This document shows, in pieces, positions 33,503-42,958 of a DNA stretch of 64,000 nt (its first letter is position 1; every line of letters starts with the position of its first letter). The position numbers and the translations under genes are program-made. Origin of the DNA: Ferruginibacter sp. (GTDB lineage: Bacteria; Bacteroidota; Bacteroidia; Chitinophagales; Chitinophagaceae); contig JAHBTP010000001.1 in assembly GCA_019638485.1 (NCBI GenBank), positions 1,054,001 to 1,118,000 of the forward strand. Reading direction: 5' to 3'. The notes under the pieces are model-generated. The model made no database searches. It saw only the letters and a program-made list of their open reading frames with translations, and was not told the DNA's origin.

Positions 33503-34760
33503 CTGCGGCTAATAATTTGTGCCCTACCGCACATTTCAGGCAACGCTTTTGATTACAATAGTTCTTCTTCAAATGAATGAGTGCCTGGGAGTCATAAGCA
33601 CTTTCATTAGGGAAGGGTGTTCCGATAAATAAACGCGTTACAGCATTATTTTCAGGTGGAAGCATACGAAGCCAATCCATTGCACGTAACTGCATACTTT
33701 CTATACGATTTATTTTTCCATATCCATATAATACAGGCAATATGGTGTTAATAAGAAGATTATTTATCATTTCCTTACCCAACATTTTTTGCTTCTTTAA
33801 AGTGGGTTGACCAAAATGATAATGATTTTCCCAATATCCGGTAGCCTGTGCAGATAAAATACCATATAAATCGTTTAACGAATTGCAGTCTTTTATTTCA
33901 CTAAAAAGTCGTTCGTGTTTATTCATAAGAGAAGCCAGCTGTACCAGCCTAATGGTAGGAAAGTTAGCAGGCCTCATCCTTAAAAAGCTTACAGGAAATA
34001 TCCCTTTTTTTAATTGATGTTTATGCTTAAGAAATCTATATTCTGTTTTAAGATAAGCAGGATAAGGATCTCCAAAAACTTGATCTAACAATCCAATTTG
34101 TCCCATTAGCAAGGCTTCCAGGATAGTTGCGTCATGCCGTACAGATTGTAAAATTTTAAATGGGATACTCCTTGCCATCATTTCAAAAGCCTGAGTATTT
34201 ACAGGTGTTCCAAAATTCCCTGCCAACATCCACCAAAACGCTTCTTCAAAATGGAATCGGTTTATCTTTAATAAGGACTGCATATAGGAAAAGCGATGCT
34301 CCCATTTTTCTACCAGCATGCGGTCTAAACACTGTATAAAGGTAATTGAGGGCAAATTGTTTAGAAGAGGTTTACAAGCAATTGATTCAGGGTTTTTATA
34401 TAAGCTACTATAACGTGCCAACAGATGTTTAGGAATGCGCCCTTCAAGAGATATGGTAGGGATTCGCGTTACAGGTTGTTCTTCTAATTTTCCTGCAACA
34501 ACATGAAGGATTACATTTTGATACAAAAAATCATTCTGATGCCCATGTCGTACCCAGTCTTTTTCTTCAAGATGTAGCTCTATATTTCCTACCCAAATTG
34601 TTTCGTCTATGCGTACACGTGCGTTTAAGAAATCCGGACCTTGATTTGTATTTAGGGTACCTCGAAATATAATTTCAACTTGTTGGCCGGAGGCTGTTTT
34701 CAGATGCTGCACATTAAAATACAGGTGCTGCCAGATATACTGGAATAATTTTTCATTCAT
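33483..34760 (-). CDS. DUF2851 family protein
   Basis: A 425-aa protein of the Bacteroidota-wide DUF2851 family (MNEKLFQYIWQHLYFN, GPDFLNARVRIDE, VGNIELHLEEKDWVRHGH). The N-terminal part with conserved D, E and H residues resembles a nuclease-like fold, but the function is not established. The C-terminus has a Cys cluster (CNQKRCLKCAVG), possibly a metal site. It overlaps the 3' end of the OsmC gene on the opposite strand. Confidence 0.85.
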   Translation of the reverse strand: MNEKLFQYIWQHLYFNVQHLKTASGQQVEIIFRGTLNTNQGPDFLNARVRIDETIWVGNIELHLEEKDWVRHGHQNDFLYQNVILHVVAGKLEEQPVTRIPTISLEGRIPKHLLARYSSLYKNPESIACKPLLNNLPSITFIQCLDRMLVEKWEHRFSYMQSLLKINRFHFEEAFWWMLAGNFGTPVNTQAFEMMARSIPFKILQSVRHDATILEALLMGQIGLLDQVFGDPYPAYLKTEYRFLKHKHQLKKGIFPVSFLRMRPANFPTIRLVQLASLMNKHERLFSEIKDCNSLNDLYGILSAQATGYWENHYHFGQPTLKKQKMLGKEMINNLLINTILPVLYGYGKINRIESMQLRAMDWLRMLPPENNAVTRLFIGTPFPNESAYDSQALIHLKKNYCNQKRCLKCAVGHKLLAAVNANYK

Positions 34761-34858
34761 GGATACAGCGTTTTAGTTGTTAAAGCTAAACGCGGCTACC
34801 ATAATTTTTTTTCTTTTTACCCAATAAGTAAACTAAAAATATCTATAAGGAGAAGGTA

Positions 34859-35425
34859 TTATCCTGCTAATTGTTCAAGCGCTCGATATACCCTGCTAAT
34901 AGGTAATCCCATCACATTATAAAAATCACCTTCAATCTTTTTTATTCCTACTACGCCTATCCATTCCTGGATAGCATAACCTCCTGCTTTATCAAATGGG
35001 GCATAACGATCAACATAAAATATAATTTCTTCCTTGGTAAGCTCATTAAACCATACCCTGGTTTCATCAAAAAAGGAATACATCTTTCCATCCCAGCAAA
35101 TAACTACACCGGTTATCACCACGTGTTCCTTACCTGATAAAAAGCTAATCATGGATATAGCGTCATCTCTATCAATCGGTTTGCCTAATAATTGCCCATT
35201 GCACACCACTATAGTATCAGCAGCCAATATGGGCAATCCTTTTGCATTTGGCAGAACTGCATGTGCTTTTTGTTTGGCTATGTACACTGCCACCTCCTCC
35301 ATCTTCATTCCTTCAGGAACAGTTTCATCAGCATCTGACACTATAACATCAAATGAAATATCAGCCCACTCAAGTAATTGCTTTCGTCTTGGAGACCCTG
35401 AAGCAAGAATAATTTTACTAAACAT
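34859..35425 (-). CDS. maf: Maf-like nucleoside triphosphate pyrophosphatase
   Basis: 188 aa, the standard Maf length. It has ASGSPRRKQLLEW at the N-terminus, DADET, the catalytic LAADTIVV and the GKPIDRDDA segment, and YDKAGGYAIQ-like FDKAGGYAIQEW near the C-terminus. Maf proteins hydrolyse dTTP/UTP or modified pyrimidine nucleotides and may affect septum formation. Its start abuts the end of the UbiA-family gene without a gap, implying a minus-strand operon with it and the KdsC-like gene. Confidence 0.94.
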   Translation of the reverse strand: MFSKIILASGSPRRKQLLEWADISFDVIVSDADETVPEGMKMEEVAVYIAKQKAHAVLPNAKGLPILAADTIVVCNGQLLGKPIDRDDAISMISFLSGKEHVVITGVVICWDGKMYSFFDETRVWFNELTKEEIIFYVDRYAPFDKAGGYAIQEWIGVVGIKKIEGDFYNVMGLPISRVYRALEQLAG

Positions 35426-36397
35426 CTATTTAATTCTTAGAAAAAACACCATGGATAGGATACCTAACATCATAATCCATTTAATTAATGAACTGAGTTT
35501 ATGAAAATCTGCCGGTAACCTGGCTTTATTCAAACGTTTCATAAAAACCAACATGGGAAACAAAATACCTACAAAAACATAAATTGCTCCCGGCCGCCAC
35601 CCGGACTGAAATGCATATATTCCGCTAAAAGCAGCAGCCACCATTAATACCACCATCCATACAGCTACAAATACCTTTGATGCGGTTACTCCCCATACTA
35701 TTGGCATGGTACGACATCCAAACTCAGCATCTCCTAAAATATCTTCCAAATCTTTTATCACCTCTCTAACAATGGTAAGTACAAATGCAAAAGAAGCATA
35801 TAACATGGTTAGTTTATACAACCCCGGCGCATCAAATGGGTGCAAACCTGAAATCCAACCTTTATAACTAACCAAATTACCTCCCACAAAAAAATAAATA
35901 ACAAAAATAACCCAGGCAGTTAATGCGGCAATAAGTAAATTTCCTGATAATATTTTCTTTTTAAAGGTTGTTGAATACAGCCACAAAGCAATAACACAAA
36001 TAGTATTTCCAAACGCAATAAAATAATTTTCTGTTCGATGGCTAATATAAAAACTCAGCAGCACCCCGGTAGTTGAAAAAATTCCATGCCACAAAATTAC
36101 CCAACGACGTTTGATTATTTTATCTACCACCACCTTAGTAGGTTTGTTGATGCGATCTATTTTAAGATCAAAATAATCATTAATGATATATCCACCTGCA
36201 GCAATAAGCACAGAAGCCAACATCAACAATCCAAACAACCCCATGCGCTCACCTTTGAAATAAAATTCAACAGCTCCATCATCATTAAGCAACGGGCGAA
36301 AAAGAAAGAAATAATACAGCGTTTGGGTGAGCATAATAAAAAACAAATTTGGCCACCTCACTAACCTGATAAACGCTATTAAAACCTTCATCGGCAC
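35426..36397 (-). CDS. UbiA-family prenyltransferase (GGGP synthase-like)
   Basis: A 323-aa integral membrane protein with about eight helices. The UbiA signature with two Asp-rich motifs is present: NDYFDLKIDRINKPTK and a second motif around REVIKDLEDILGD. Bacteroidota proteins of this type are usually annotated as geranylgeranylglycerol-phosphate geranylgeranyltransferase, but the true acceptor here is unknown; menaquinone or heme synthesis are less likely alternatives. It sits between the KdsC-like phosphatase (16 nt) and maf. Confidence 0.88.
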   Translation of the reverse strand: MPMKVLIAFIRLVRWPNLFFIMLTQTLYYFFLFRPLLNDDGAVEFYFKGERMGLFGLLMLASVLIAAGGYIINDYFDLKIDRINKPTKVVVDKIIKRRWVILWHGIFSTTGVLLSFYISHRTENYFIAFGNTICVIALWLYSTTFKKKILSGNLLIAALTAWVIFVIYFFVGGNLVSYKGWISGLHPFDAPGLYKLTMLYASFAFVLTIVREVIKDLEDILGDAEFGCRTMPIVWGVTASKVFVAVWMVVLMVAAAFSGIYAFQSGWRPGAIYVFVGILFPMLVFMKRLNKARLPADFHKLSSLIKWIMMLGILSMVFFLRIK

Positions 36398-36412
36398 TTT
36401 TAATTATTAGAG

Positions 36413-36937
36413 TTAAAGGTTGGAAGAAATTTCTATGTCATTTTCCCATACCTTGGAAAGTTTCATTGTTTTTTCCAATACATCTCTTACGCAGCCGGCA
36501 CCACCTGCTTGTGGTGAAACATATCGTGAAATACCACGAATTTCTGAAACCGCATCAGCAGGGCAACATGGTAGCCCTACCATTTGCATCACTTCCCAAT
36601 CAGGAATATCATCTCCCATATATAGCACTTCTTCCCATTTTAAATGATTACTGACAACAAATCGGGTAAGCACCTCCTTTTTATCTTTTACATTCATATA
36701 CACATCGCTAATTCCCAACCCGGCCAATCTCGATTTTACTTCAGGAGAATTACCGCCTGAGATAACACAAATAAAAAGTCCTTTTTTTACTGCAAGTTGT
36801 AAGGCATAGCCATCCTTTATATTCATCCGCCTGATGAGTTTCTCCTCTTCAAAAACCCATACAGTTCCATCTGTCAGCACACCATCTACATCAAATACAA
36901 AGGCCCGAATTTGTTTAAAATCATCTAAAATATTCAT
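36413..36937 (-). CDS. KdsC-like HAD phosphatase
   Basis: 174 aa from the chosen ATG at 36937 (MNILDDFKQIRAFVFDVDGV). A longer reading from 36961 adds MCSKLFKT, which looks non-coding. The HAD nucleophile motif is FD16-V-D18-GVLTDG, with GGNSPEVKSRL and GDDIPDWEVM as motifs II and IV; there is no cap domain. This is the profile of KDO-8-phosphate phosphatase (KdsC), which acts in LPS core synthesis as a tetramer. The gene is not next to other kds genes, so the substrate is inferred from family only. Confidence 0.85.
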   Translation of the reverse strand: MNILDDFKQIRAFVFDVDGVLTDGTVWVFEEEKLIRRMNIKDGYALQLAVKKGLFICVISGGNSPEVKSRLAGLGISDVYMNVKDKKEVLTRFVVSNHLKWEEVLYMGDDIPDWEVMQMVGLPCCPADAVSEIRGISRYVSPQAGGAGCVRDVLEKTMKLSKVWENDIEISSNL

Positions 36938-37011
36938 TGTCTTAAATAACTTTGAGCACAAACCTAATGTAAATAAATCATTACCAAAAGCAACAAATTA
37001 ACTTAAATGTA

Positions 37012-37019
37012 TAAGTTTG
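37012..37019 (+). promoter_or_regulatory. Possible -7 box for the GyrI-like lipoprotein gene
   Basis: TAAGTTTG matches the TAnnTTTG consensus and lies 16 nt before the chosen ATG. No clear TTTG element was found 19-21 nt further upstream. Confidence 0.35.
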
Positions 37020-37034
37020 TACTATCCATCAACA

Positions 37035-37670
37035 ATGAAAACCATGCGTATTATAATTCTTGTAATTACATTTTTTGTGCTTTCTTCTATTATATCGTGC
37101 AAAGAATCAAAAAACAATACCACTCCGGGCCCGGTAATTTATAAAAAAGATACTACTGCCTTAGCCACTGAACAAAAGAAATTAAAAGCACCCATCATTA
37201 ATATTATTGACACAGTAAGGGTTCCTGCCACAATTTTGTTGGTAAAGGATAGTGCATTAACCAGCGGTGCCATTGCTGAGAAAATGGCTATTATTTATGC
37301 GCAAACAATCCCTAGCCTTGTAAAAGAAAAGAATATTGAAATCACGGGTGCTAAAATGGCTTGGTACAAAACAAGTAGTTCTCCTTTCTTTTTTGAAGCA
37401 GGATTTCCAATTAATAAGGCACCAAAGGGTAAACTACCTAAACATGTTTCAATAAAAAGGTTATCAGCTGATAGTATTGTTATAGCCCGCTTTTTTGGCC
37501 CTTATGATTTAACCTACCAGGCATACGATGTATTAAAGGAATGGTTGGCAGATAATAATAAAAAGCGTAAATCAGCACCATACGAAATATATGTAGGCAA
37601 TCCTGTTGATAGAAATGGTAAGCCTACGGATCCCTATAAAGTTCGTACCGATATTATTTTTCCGTATTAG
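37035..37670 (+). CDS. Lipoprotein with GyrI-like effector-binding domain
   Basis: A 212-aa protein with a lipobox (LSSIISC, Cys at about 22), then a linker and a C-terminal GyrI/AraC effector-binding-like domain (FFEAGFPINKAPKGKLPKHV, RFFGPYDLTYQAYDVLKEWL, YEIYVGNPVDRNGKPTDPYKVRT reduced here to its key words GNPVD and YKVRT). Such domains bind small hydrophobic ligands; here it would be outside the inner membrane. I choose the ATG at 37035. The in-frame TTG at 37017 falls inside TAAGTTTG (37012-37019), which matches the -7 promoter consensus. Confidence 0.8.
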   Translation: MKTMRIIILVITFFVLSSIISCKESKNNTTPGPVIYKKDTTALATEQKKLKAPIINIIDTVRVPATILLVKDSALTSGAIAEKMAIIYAQTIPSLVKEKNIEITGAKMAWYKTSSSPFFFEAGFPINKAPKGKLPKHVSIKRLSADSIVIARFFGPYDLTYQAYDVLKEWLADNNKKRKSAPYEIYVGNPVDRNGKPTDPYKVRTDIIFPY

Positions 37671-37674
37671 CTTT

Positions 37675-38430
37675 CTAAGGATTCATAATACTATCCGTTA
37701 TCCGAAGATAGAGGGTTCTGATTTTCGGATAGGCACTCAATAAACGCAGATGCTTGTCCATCGTAATAACATCTTTTCGTATAGCCGGCCCCGTTTGAAC
37801 ATCATGAGGTGAATCAACAGTAATGCGTTTGGCAGTTTCCATTATAAGCGGCTTTAACAAATTGAAATCCACTTGCTCTCCTTTACAAAAAGATTCAGCA
37901 ATGTCATATAAATGATTTGTAAAATTGCTAACAATTACCGCTGCAGTATGTAGGCGCAAACGCTCTTCGTCGCCTGCTTTTGTAACATTATTACTCAATG
38001 AATCAGCAAAATTCTTTAACACCACCAAGCTCTCCATGGTGTTTCCATCAATCAAAAATGGAATTTCGGGAATTTGGTTTATCTCTTTACGTAAACTTTG
38101 TAATGGATAAAGAACACCATACCTTGAAGAAATATTTTTTAAAATGTGGATTGATTCAGCACCTGCAGTATGCACTGCTATAGCCGGATTAATATGTAAC
38201 TGATTAGCTACCTCTTGAATGGCATAATCACTTACTGCAATGATATAAATATCTGCTTCCGCATTATGCGCATCTTTGATTTCTGAATAACTGCACCCCA
38301 TTTCAACCGCTAATTCTTGTGCATGCTGTAGTGTATGTCCTGCAACATGTACAATATGATGGCCCTTTGATTGAATTAATCTACCTAAGGTAGTGGCTAT
38401 ATTTCCTGTTCCAACAAGCGCAATTCTCAT
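37675..38430 (-). CDS. Rossmann-fold / DUF2520 oxidoreductase-like protein
   Basis: A 251-aa protein. Residues 1-110 form a Rossmann NAD(P)-binding domain (MRIALVGTGNIATTLGR, ADIYIIAVSD). The C-terminal half is the helical DUF2520 domain (YPLQSLRK, HTAAVIVSNFTNHLYDIAE, GPAIRKD). It is related to F420/NADP oxidoreductases and pyrroline-5-carboxylate reductase-type enzymes, but its substrate is unknown. It is convergent with the GyrI-like gene (4 nt apart) and divergent from the hydrolase gene with only 19 nt between starts, so the two promoters must overlap the coding starts. Confidence 0.88.
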   Translation of the reverse strand: MRIALVGTGNIATTLGRLIQSKGHHIVHVAGHTLQHAQELAVEMGCSYSEIKDAHNAEADIYIIAVSDYAIQEVANQLHINPAIAVHTAGAESIHILKNISSRYGVLYPLQSLRKEINQIPEIPFLIDGNTMESLVVLKNFADSLSNNVTKAGDEERLRLHTAAVIVSNFTNHLYDIAESFCKGEQVDFNLLKPLIMETAKRITVDSPHDVQTGPAIRKDVITMDKHLRLLSAYPKIRTLYLRITDSIMNP

Positions 38431-38449
38431 TTAGTTTATCTTTGATAGC

Positions 38450-39301
38450 GTGAATGTAAAAAAAATAATGATTGTTTTAATACGGCTAAAAATAAAGCTT
38501 CTTTCTCTTTTTAGTTTAAATAAAGCCGGCAATGAATTATTTCGTCTCTTTATAACGCCAATAAAGCCAATACATATATATAAGAGTAAAATTTTTTGTA
38601 AATATGAAGAGGTTTCGTTTATGCTTAAGGGTAAGAAAATAAATGGATACCGGTGTCCCATTGCAGGAGAGAAAAAAGCCCTAATCCTACATGGATTTGG
38701 TTCAACCTTACATAAATTTGAAAATTTTGTAGAACCGCTAATGAAAAACGGTTGGGAGGTTCTGGCATTTGATGCCCCCGCCCATGGCGACAGTGAGGGG
38801 AAAACGGTTCATGCGGTAGATTATGCTGATATGATTTTGGAAGTCATTCAACGGTTTGGTCCAATAGGATTGTTTATAGGGCATTCATTTGGTGGACTTG
38901 CTGTATCCCTGGCCTTAGAAAAAATTAGCTTACCCAATGCTAAAATTATTTTAATAGCTCCGGCAACAGAAACAACATCGGCAATAGATGAAGCTATGAA
39001 AGTACTTGGTATTAAGAGCAACAAACTTAAAAACGCCCTTGAAGAAACCATTTTTAGAAAAAGTGGAAAACCCGCTAAATGGTATTCTGTGAAAAGAGCA
39101 GTGCATAATATCAAAAACCCCATTTTATGGATTCATGATGAGCTTGATACGATTACTCCTATAGATGATGTTTGGGAAATAAAAAATGAACATCTTCCGA
39201 ATATCCAATTTTATATAACTAAAGGCCTGGGACATAGGCATATATACAAGGATGAATCAGTTTTAAAAATGGTGATTCGCTTTGCCAATAATCCGCTTTA
39301 A
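38450..39301 (+). CDS. Alpha/beta hydrolase
   Basis: A 283-aa alpha/beta hydrolase: HGFGSTLHKF (oxyanion region), FDAPAHGDSEG, the nucleophile elbow GHSFGG, the acid in DELDTITP and the catalytic His in KGLGHRHIYKD. The likely role is an esterase or lipase with unknown substrate. The start is uncertain: the GTG at 38450 gives the longest form, while the ATG at 38468 would shorten it by six residues. It is divergently arranged with the DUF2520 gene. Confidence 0.87.
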   Translation: MNVKKIMIVLIRLKIKLLSLFSLNKAGNELFRLFITPIKPIHIYKSKIFCKYEEVSFMLKGKKINGYRCPIAGEKKALILHGFGSTLHKFENFVEPLMKNGWEVLAFDAPAHGDSEGKTVHAVDYADMILEVIQRFGPIGLFIGHSFGGLAVSLALEKISLPNAKIILIAPATETTSAIDEAMKVLGIKSNKLKNALEETIFRKSGKPAKWYSVKRAVHNIKNPILWIHDELDTITPIDDVWEIKNEHLPNIQFYITKGLGHRHIYKDESVLKMVIRFANNPL

Positions 39302-39431
39302 CTGAAACTTCTGTATTGTTTTATTCATTTTAAATTAATATTGCAGGAAATCGGCCTTTTTTAAAAGTCAATTTTGGTAATATAAACTAATATATAATTA
39401 ATTAATAAACAGTATAGATTTTCATTTGTTT

Positions 39432-42026
39432 ATGGCTAAAAATCTACTCATTGTGGAGTCCCCTGCGAAAGCAAAAACAATTGAGCACATTCTTGGGAAA
39501 GAGTTTGAGGTTAAAAGTTGTTATGGCCATATCCGTGATTTGGAGAAAAACGACATGGGTATTGATATAAATAATGATTTTAAACCCTCTTATATAATTC
39601 CGGCTGAAAAGGAGCGGGTGGTTCGCGACCTACGAGCATTGGCAAAAAAGGCCGACGAAGTTTGGCTGGCTTCGGATGAGGACCGGGAAGGAGAAAGTAT
39701 AAGCTGGCACCTGGCAGAGGTTCTCAATTTGGATCCAAAAACAACGAAGCGAATAGTATTTCATGAGATAACTAAACCTGCCATTGAAAAAGCGGTAAAG
39801 AATCCTCGCATTATTAATATGGACTTGGTAAATGCTCAGCAAGCCCGAAGGGTTCTTGATCGTATTGTGGGCTTTGAGCTTAGCCCAGTGTTATGGAAAA
39901 AAATAGGTCAACAAGGAGGGCTCAGTGCAGGCAGGGTACAAAGCGTGGCTGTAAAGTTAATTGTTGAAAAGGAGCGTGAAATAAACCTGTTTACCTCGTC
40001 TTCAGCTTTTAAAATCGAAGCCTTATTATCCGCAGAGGAAGCAACCCATAAAAAAGTAAATTTTAAAGCCGAGGGATCTCGGTTTTCAAATGCTGAAAAT
40101 GCGGAAGAATTCTTACATCAGTGTATTGGTGCATCCTATTCAGTTAAAGATGTTCAATTTAAACCGGGAAAGCGCACTCCTGCGGCTCCATTTACTACCT
40201 CTACCCTACAACAGGAAGCCAGTAGAAAATTGGGATATGGTGTATCAAAAACTATGTTACTTGCTCAAAAACTATATGAAAGTGGTAAGATAACTTACAT
40301 GCGTACCGATAGCGTAAATCTCAGCGAAACTGCGCTGGCCGGTATTCATACGGAAATTAACAAGAGCTATGGTGCAAATTATTTACAGCCAAGGCACTTT
40401 ACCACAAAAAGTGAAAGCGCACAAGAAGCACATGAAGCCATCAGGCCTACCTACATAGAAAATCATTCGGTTGGCGATCCGGAGTTGAATAAATTGTATG
40501 AGCTTATTTGGAAACGAACGATAGCTTCACAAATGAGCGATGCACAACTTGAAAAAACGATTGCAAAAATTGAAATTAATCAACAAAGCGGTAGTAAGGA
40601 AGAACTAACTGCTACCGGTGAAGTATTGAAATTTGATGGCTTTTTAAAAGTTTATACCGAAAGTAGTGACGAAGATGAAAGCGATCAAGAAGATGAAAAC
40701 CGATTACCTAATCTTACTCCTGGGCAATCATTGAATTTTATTTCAATGACAGCTACAGAAAAATTTACACGCCCCCCAGCTCGATATACAGAAGCCTCTC
40801 TAGTGAAAAAATTAGAAGAACTTGGTATTGGCCGCCCCAGTACTTACGCGCCTACGATATCAACCATTATAAAGCGTAATTATGTTGAGAAAAAAGATAG
40901 AGAAGGGAAAAAGCGTGAATTCCGACTGTTTACTTTAGTCAATGACCGGATTTTAGCAAAAACACTTTTGGAAAATACCGGTGCTGAAAAAAGCAAACTT
41001 TTCCCAACAGATTTGGGATTGGTGGTTACAGATTTCCTTAGTCAGCACTTTACAGATGTTATGGATTATTCCTTTACTGCTAAAATGGAAAAGGAATTTG
41101 ATGAGATTGCGGAGGGGAAATTAACGTGGAATAATATGGTTGGCACTTTTTATAAGCCATTTCATAAAGGAGTGCAGCATACATTGGATACAGCTTCAAG
41201 AGCTGTTGGCGAAAGAACATTAGGTGTTGAAGAGGAATCAGGGAAGCAGGTTATTGCCAGGATGGGACGCTATGGGCCCATGGTTCAAATAGGTAGTTCC
41301 ACAGATGTAGAAAAGCCAAGATATGCAAGGCTGAAGTCAAACCAAAGCATCGAAACCATTTCATTGGAAGAAGCACTTGATTTATTTAAACTGCCGTTAA
41401 GTTTAGGTGAATACGAAGGATTGGAAGTACAAGTAAATGTTGGCAGATTTGGACCTTATGTAAAATTGGGAGAACAATTTATATCTATCCCAAAGGGAGA
41501 AGATATAACGGAAATAGATTTGAACAGGGCCATTGAAATTATTGAAGCCAAACGTGTTGAAGATGCTCCTATTGCTATGTATAAAGGCCATCCGGTAACA
41601 AAAGGGAAAGGAAGATTCGGACCTTTTATCAAATGGAATGATATTTTTATTAATGTACCCAGAGCATATAATTTTGATACTCTTACACAACCAGAATGTG
41701 AAGAACTCATTGAAAAGAAATTAGAAAAAGAAGCAAACCGATATATTCAACAATGGGAAGCAGAAAAGATTTCAATTGAAAACGGACGTTGGGGCCCGTT
41801 TATTAGGGTTGGGAAAAAAATGTATAAGATTTTTGCCAAAGAAAATAAGGAAAAATATACATCTGAAGAACTTGCTTCAATAGATCTGGACACAGTAAAA
41901 AAAATGATTGAAACACAAGACCCTACTGCATTTACTAAAAAAACAGCACGAAAAAAAGCCACTCCAAAAAAATCTACTCCAAAAAAAACAGCAAAAAAAA
42001 GTGCAGAAAGAAAAACTAATGAGTAA
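39432..42026 (+). CDS. topA: DNA topoisomerase I
   Basis: An 864-aa type IA topoisomerase that relaxes negative supercoils. The Toprim domain is at the N-terminus (LLIVESPAKAKTIEHIL, ASDEDREGE), and the active-site Tyr is in GKITYMRTDSVNLS. The C-terminal part has four copies of a GRxGPxxxxG repeat (GRYGPMVQIG, GRFGPYVKLG, GRFGPFIKW, GRWGPFIRVG) instead of Cys-type zinc fingers. It ends in a Lys/Ala/Thr-rich tail of about 25 residues, which probably strengthens DNA binding. The ATG at 39432 is chosen over a TTG two codons earlier. The next gene follows after 9 nt. Confidence 0.97.
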   Translation: MAKNLLIVESPAKAKTIEHILGKEFEVKSCYGHIRDLEKNDMGIDINNDFKPSYIIPAEKERVVRDLRALAKKADEVWLASDEDREGESISWHLAEVLNLDPKTTKRIVFHEITKPAIEKAVKNPRIINMDLVNAQQARRVLDRIVGFELSPVLWKKIGQQGGLSAGRVQSVAVKLIVEKEREINLFTSSSAFKIEALLSAEEATHKKVNFKAEGSRFSNAENAEEFLHQCIGASYSVKDVQFKPGKRTPAAPFTTSTLQQEASRKLGYGVSKTMLLAQKLYESGKITYMRTDSVNLSETALAGIHTEINKSYGANYLQPRHFTTKSESAQEAHEAIRPTYIENHSVGDPELNKLYELIWKRTIASQMSDAQLEKTIAKIEINQQSGSKEELTATGEVLKFDGFLKVYTESSDEDESDQEDENRLPNLTPGQSLNFISMTATEKFTRPPARYTEASLVKKLEELGIGRPSTYAPTISTIIKRNYVEKKDREGKKREFRLFTLVNDRILAKTLLENTGAEKSKLFPTDLGLVVTDFLSQHFTDVMDYSFTAKMEKEFDEIAEGKLTWNNMVGTFYKPFHKGVQHTLDTASRAVGERTLGVEEESGKQVIARMGRYGPMVQIGSSTDVEKPRYARLKSNQSIETISLEEALDLFKLPLSLGEYEGLEVQVNVGRFGPYVKLGEQFISIPKGEDITEIDLNRAIEIIEAKRVEDAPIAMYKGHPVTKGKGRFGPFIKWNDIFINVPRAYNFDTLTQPECEELIEKKLEKEANRYIQQWEAEKISIENGRWGPFIRVGKKMYKIFAKENKEKYTSEELASIDLDTVKKMIETQDPTAFTKKTARKKATPKKSTPKKTAKKSAERKTNE

Positions 42027-42035
42027 TTTTTCAGC

Positions 42036-42896
42036 ATGAAGATAAATAAGGAGATACAAGCACTGATGCATTTAGTAGATGACCCCGATGAAGAAGTGTA
42101 CCATACTGTAAGTGAAAAGATTATTTCATTAGGGAAGAAAATTATTCCAAACTTGGAATCTTTATGGGAAACGACAGAAGACAGCAGTGCTCAGGAACGT
42201 ATTGAATTATTAATTCACCGTGTGCATTTACGTGAACTTACTGAAGAGTTTGAAGTATGGAAAAATGGAGAAGCAGGCTTATTGGAAGGCGCATTATTAG
42301 TCTCAAAATATCACTATCCTGATATGCCGGCAGAACAGGTGCAAAAAGACCTGGAAAAACTGCGCCGTAATATATGGCTCGAACTAAATAATTATTTAAG
42401 TTCATTTGAAAAGATAAACGTGTTTAATGGGATTTTTTATAATTACAATAAACAAAAAAGTGTAGAAGTAAGCTATGACAATCCGGATGCCTTTTTAATT
42501 AATAAGGCATTGGAAACCAAAAAAGGAAATGCAATCAGCAACGGTATCATTTATCAAATCGTTGCAGAACAATTGGATATCCCTGTGAAAGCAATAAATA
42601 TTCCCAGACAGTATGTATTGGGTTATATGAATGACCACTCCCCTATGTCGGTTACCCATGCTTCAGAGTTAATTAGTTTTTACATAGACCCCGCTACAGG
42701 GCAAATGTATTCGCACAATGATATTGAAAACTATTTCAAACGTTTATCCATTCCACCGGTATCCGCACATTTTAAGCCACTATCTTCAAAACAAATTATT
42801 CAACTGTTGCTTGAAGAGATAAGCAAATGCTTTAACAACGAACGTAATCTATATAAAAGGGAAGAGTTGCTCCACATCGCAAGGATGTTTGATTAA
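42036..42896 (+). CDS. Transglutaminase-like (SirB1-family) protein
   Basis: A 286-aa protein. The N-terminal 65 residues form HEAT-like helices (ALMHLVDDPDEEVYHTVSEK). The rest matches the SirB1/transglutaminase-like domain (EGALLVSKYHYPDM, LNNYLSSFEKINVFNGIFYN, KKGNAISNGIIYQIVAEQLDIPVKAINIPRQYVLGY). The usual catalytic Cys in the 'G.P.S/C' position is replaced (KKGNAIS), so it may be non-catalytic, as many SirB1 proteins appear to be. It lies 9 nt after topA and is probably co-transcribed. Confidence 0.82.
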   Translation: MKINKEIQALMHLVDDPDEEVYHTVSEKIISLGKKIIPNLESLWETTEDSSAQERIELLIHRVHLRELTEEFEVWKNGEAGLLEGALLVSKYHYPDMPAEQVQKDLEKLRRNIWLELNNYLSSFEKINVFNGIFYNYNKQKSVEVSYDNPDAFLINKALETKKGNAISNGIIYQIVAEQLDIPVKAINIPRQYVLGYMNDHSPMSVTHASELISFYIDPATGQMYSHNDIENYFKRLSIPPVSAHFKPLSSKQIIQLLLEEISKCFNNERNLYKREELLHIARMFD

Positions 42897-42958
42897 TCAA
42901 GCAAAAAATCATAGCTTTCGCTTAGTAGTTTTAAAAATCTTTTAAAAAAAGCGGTATT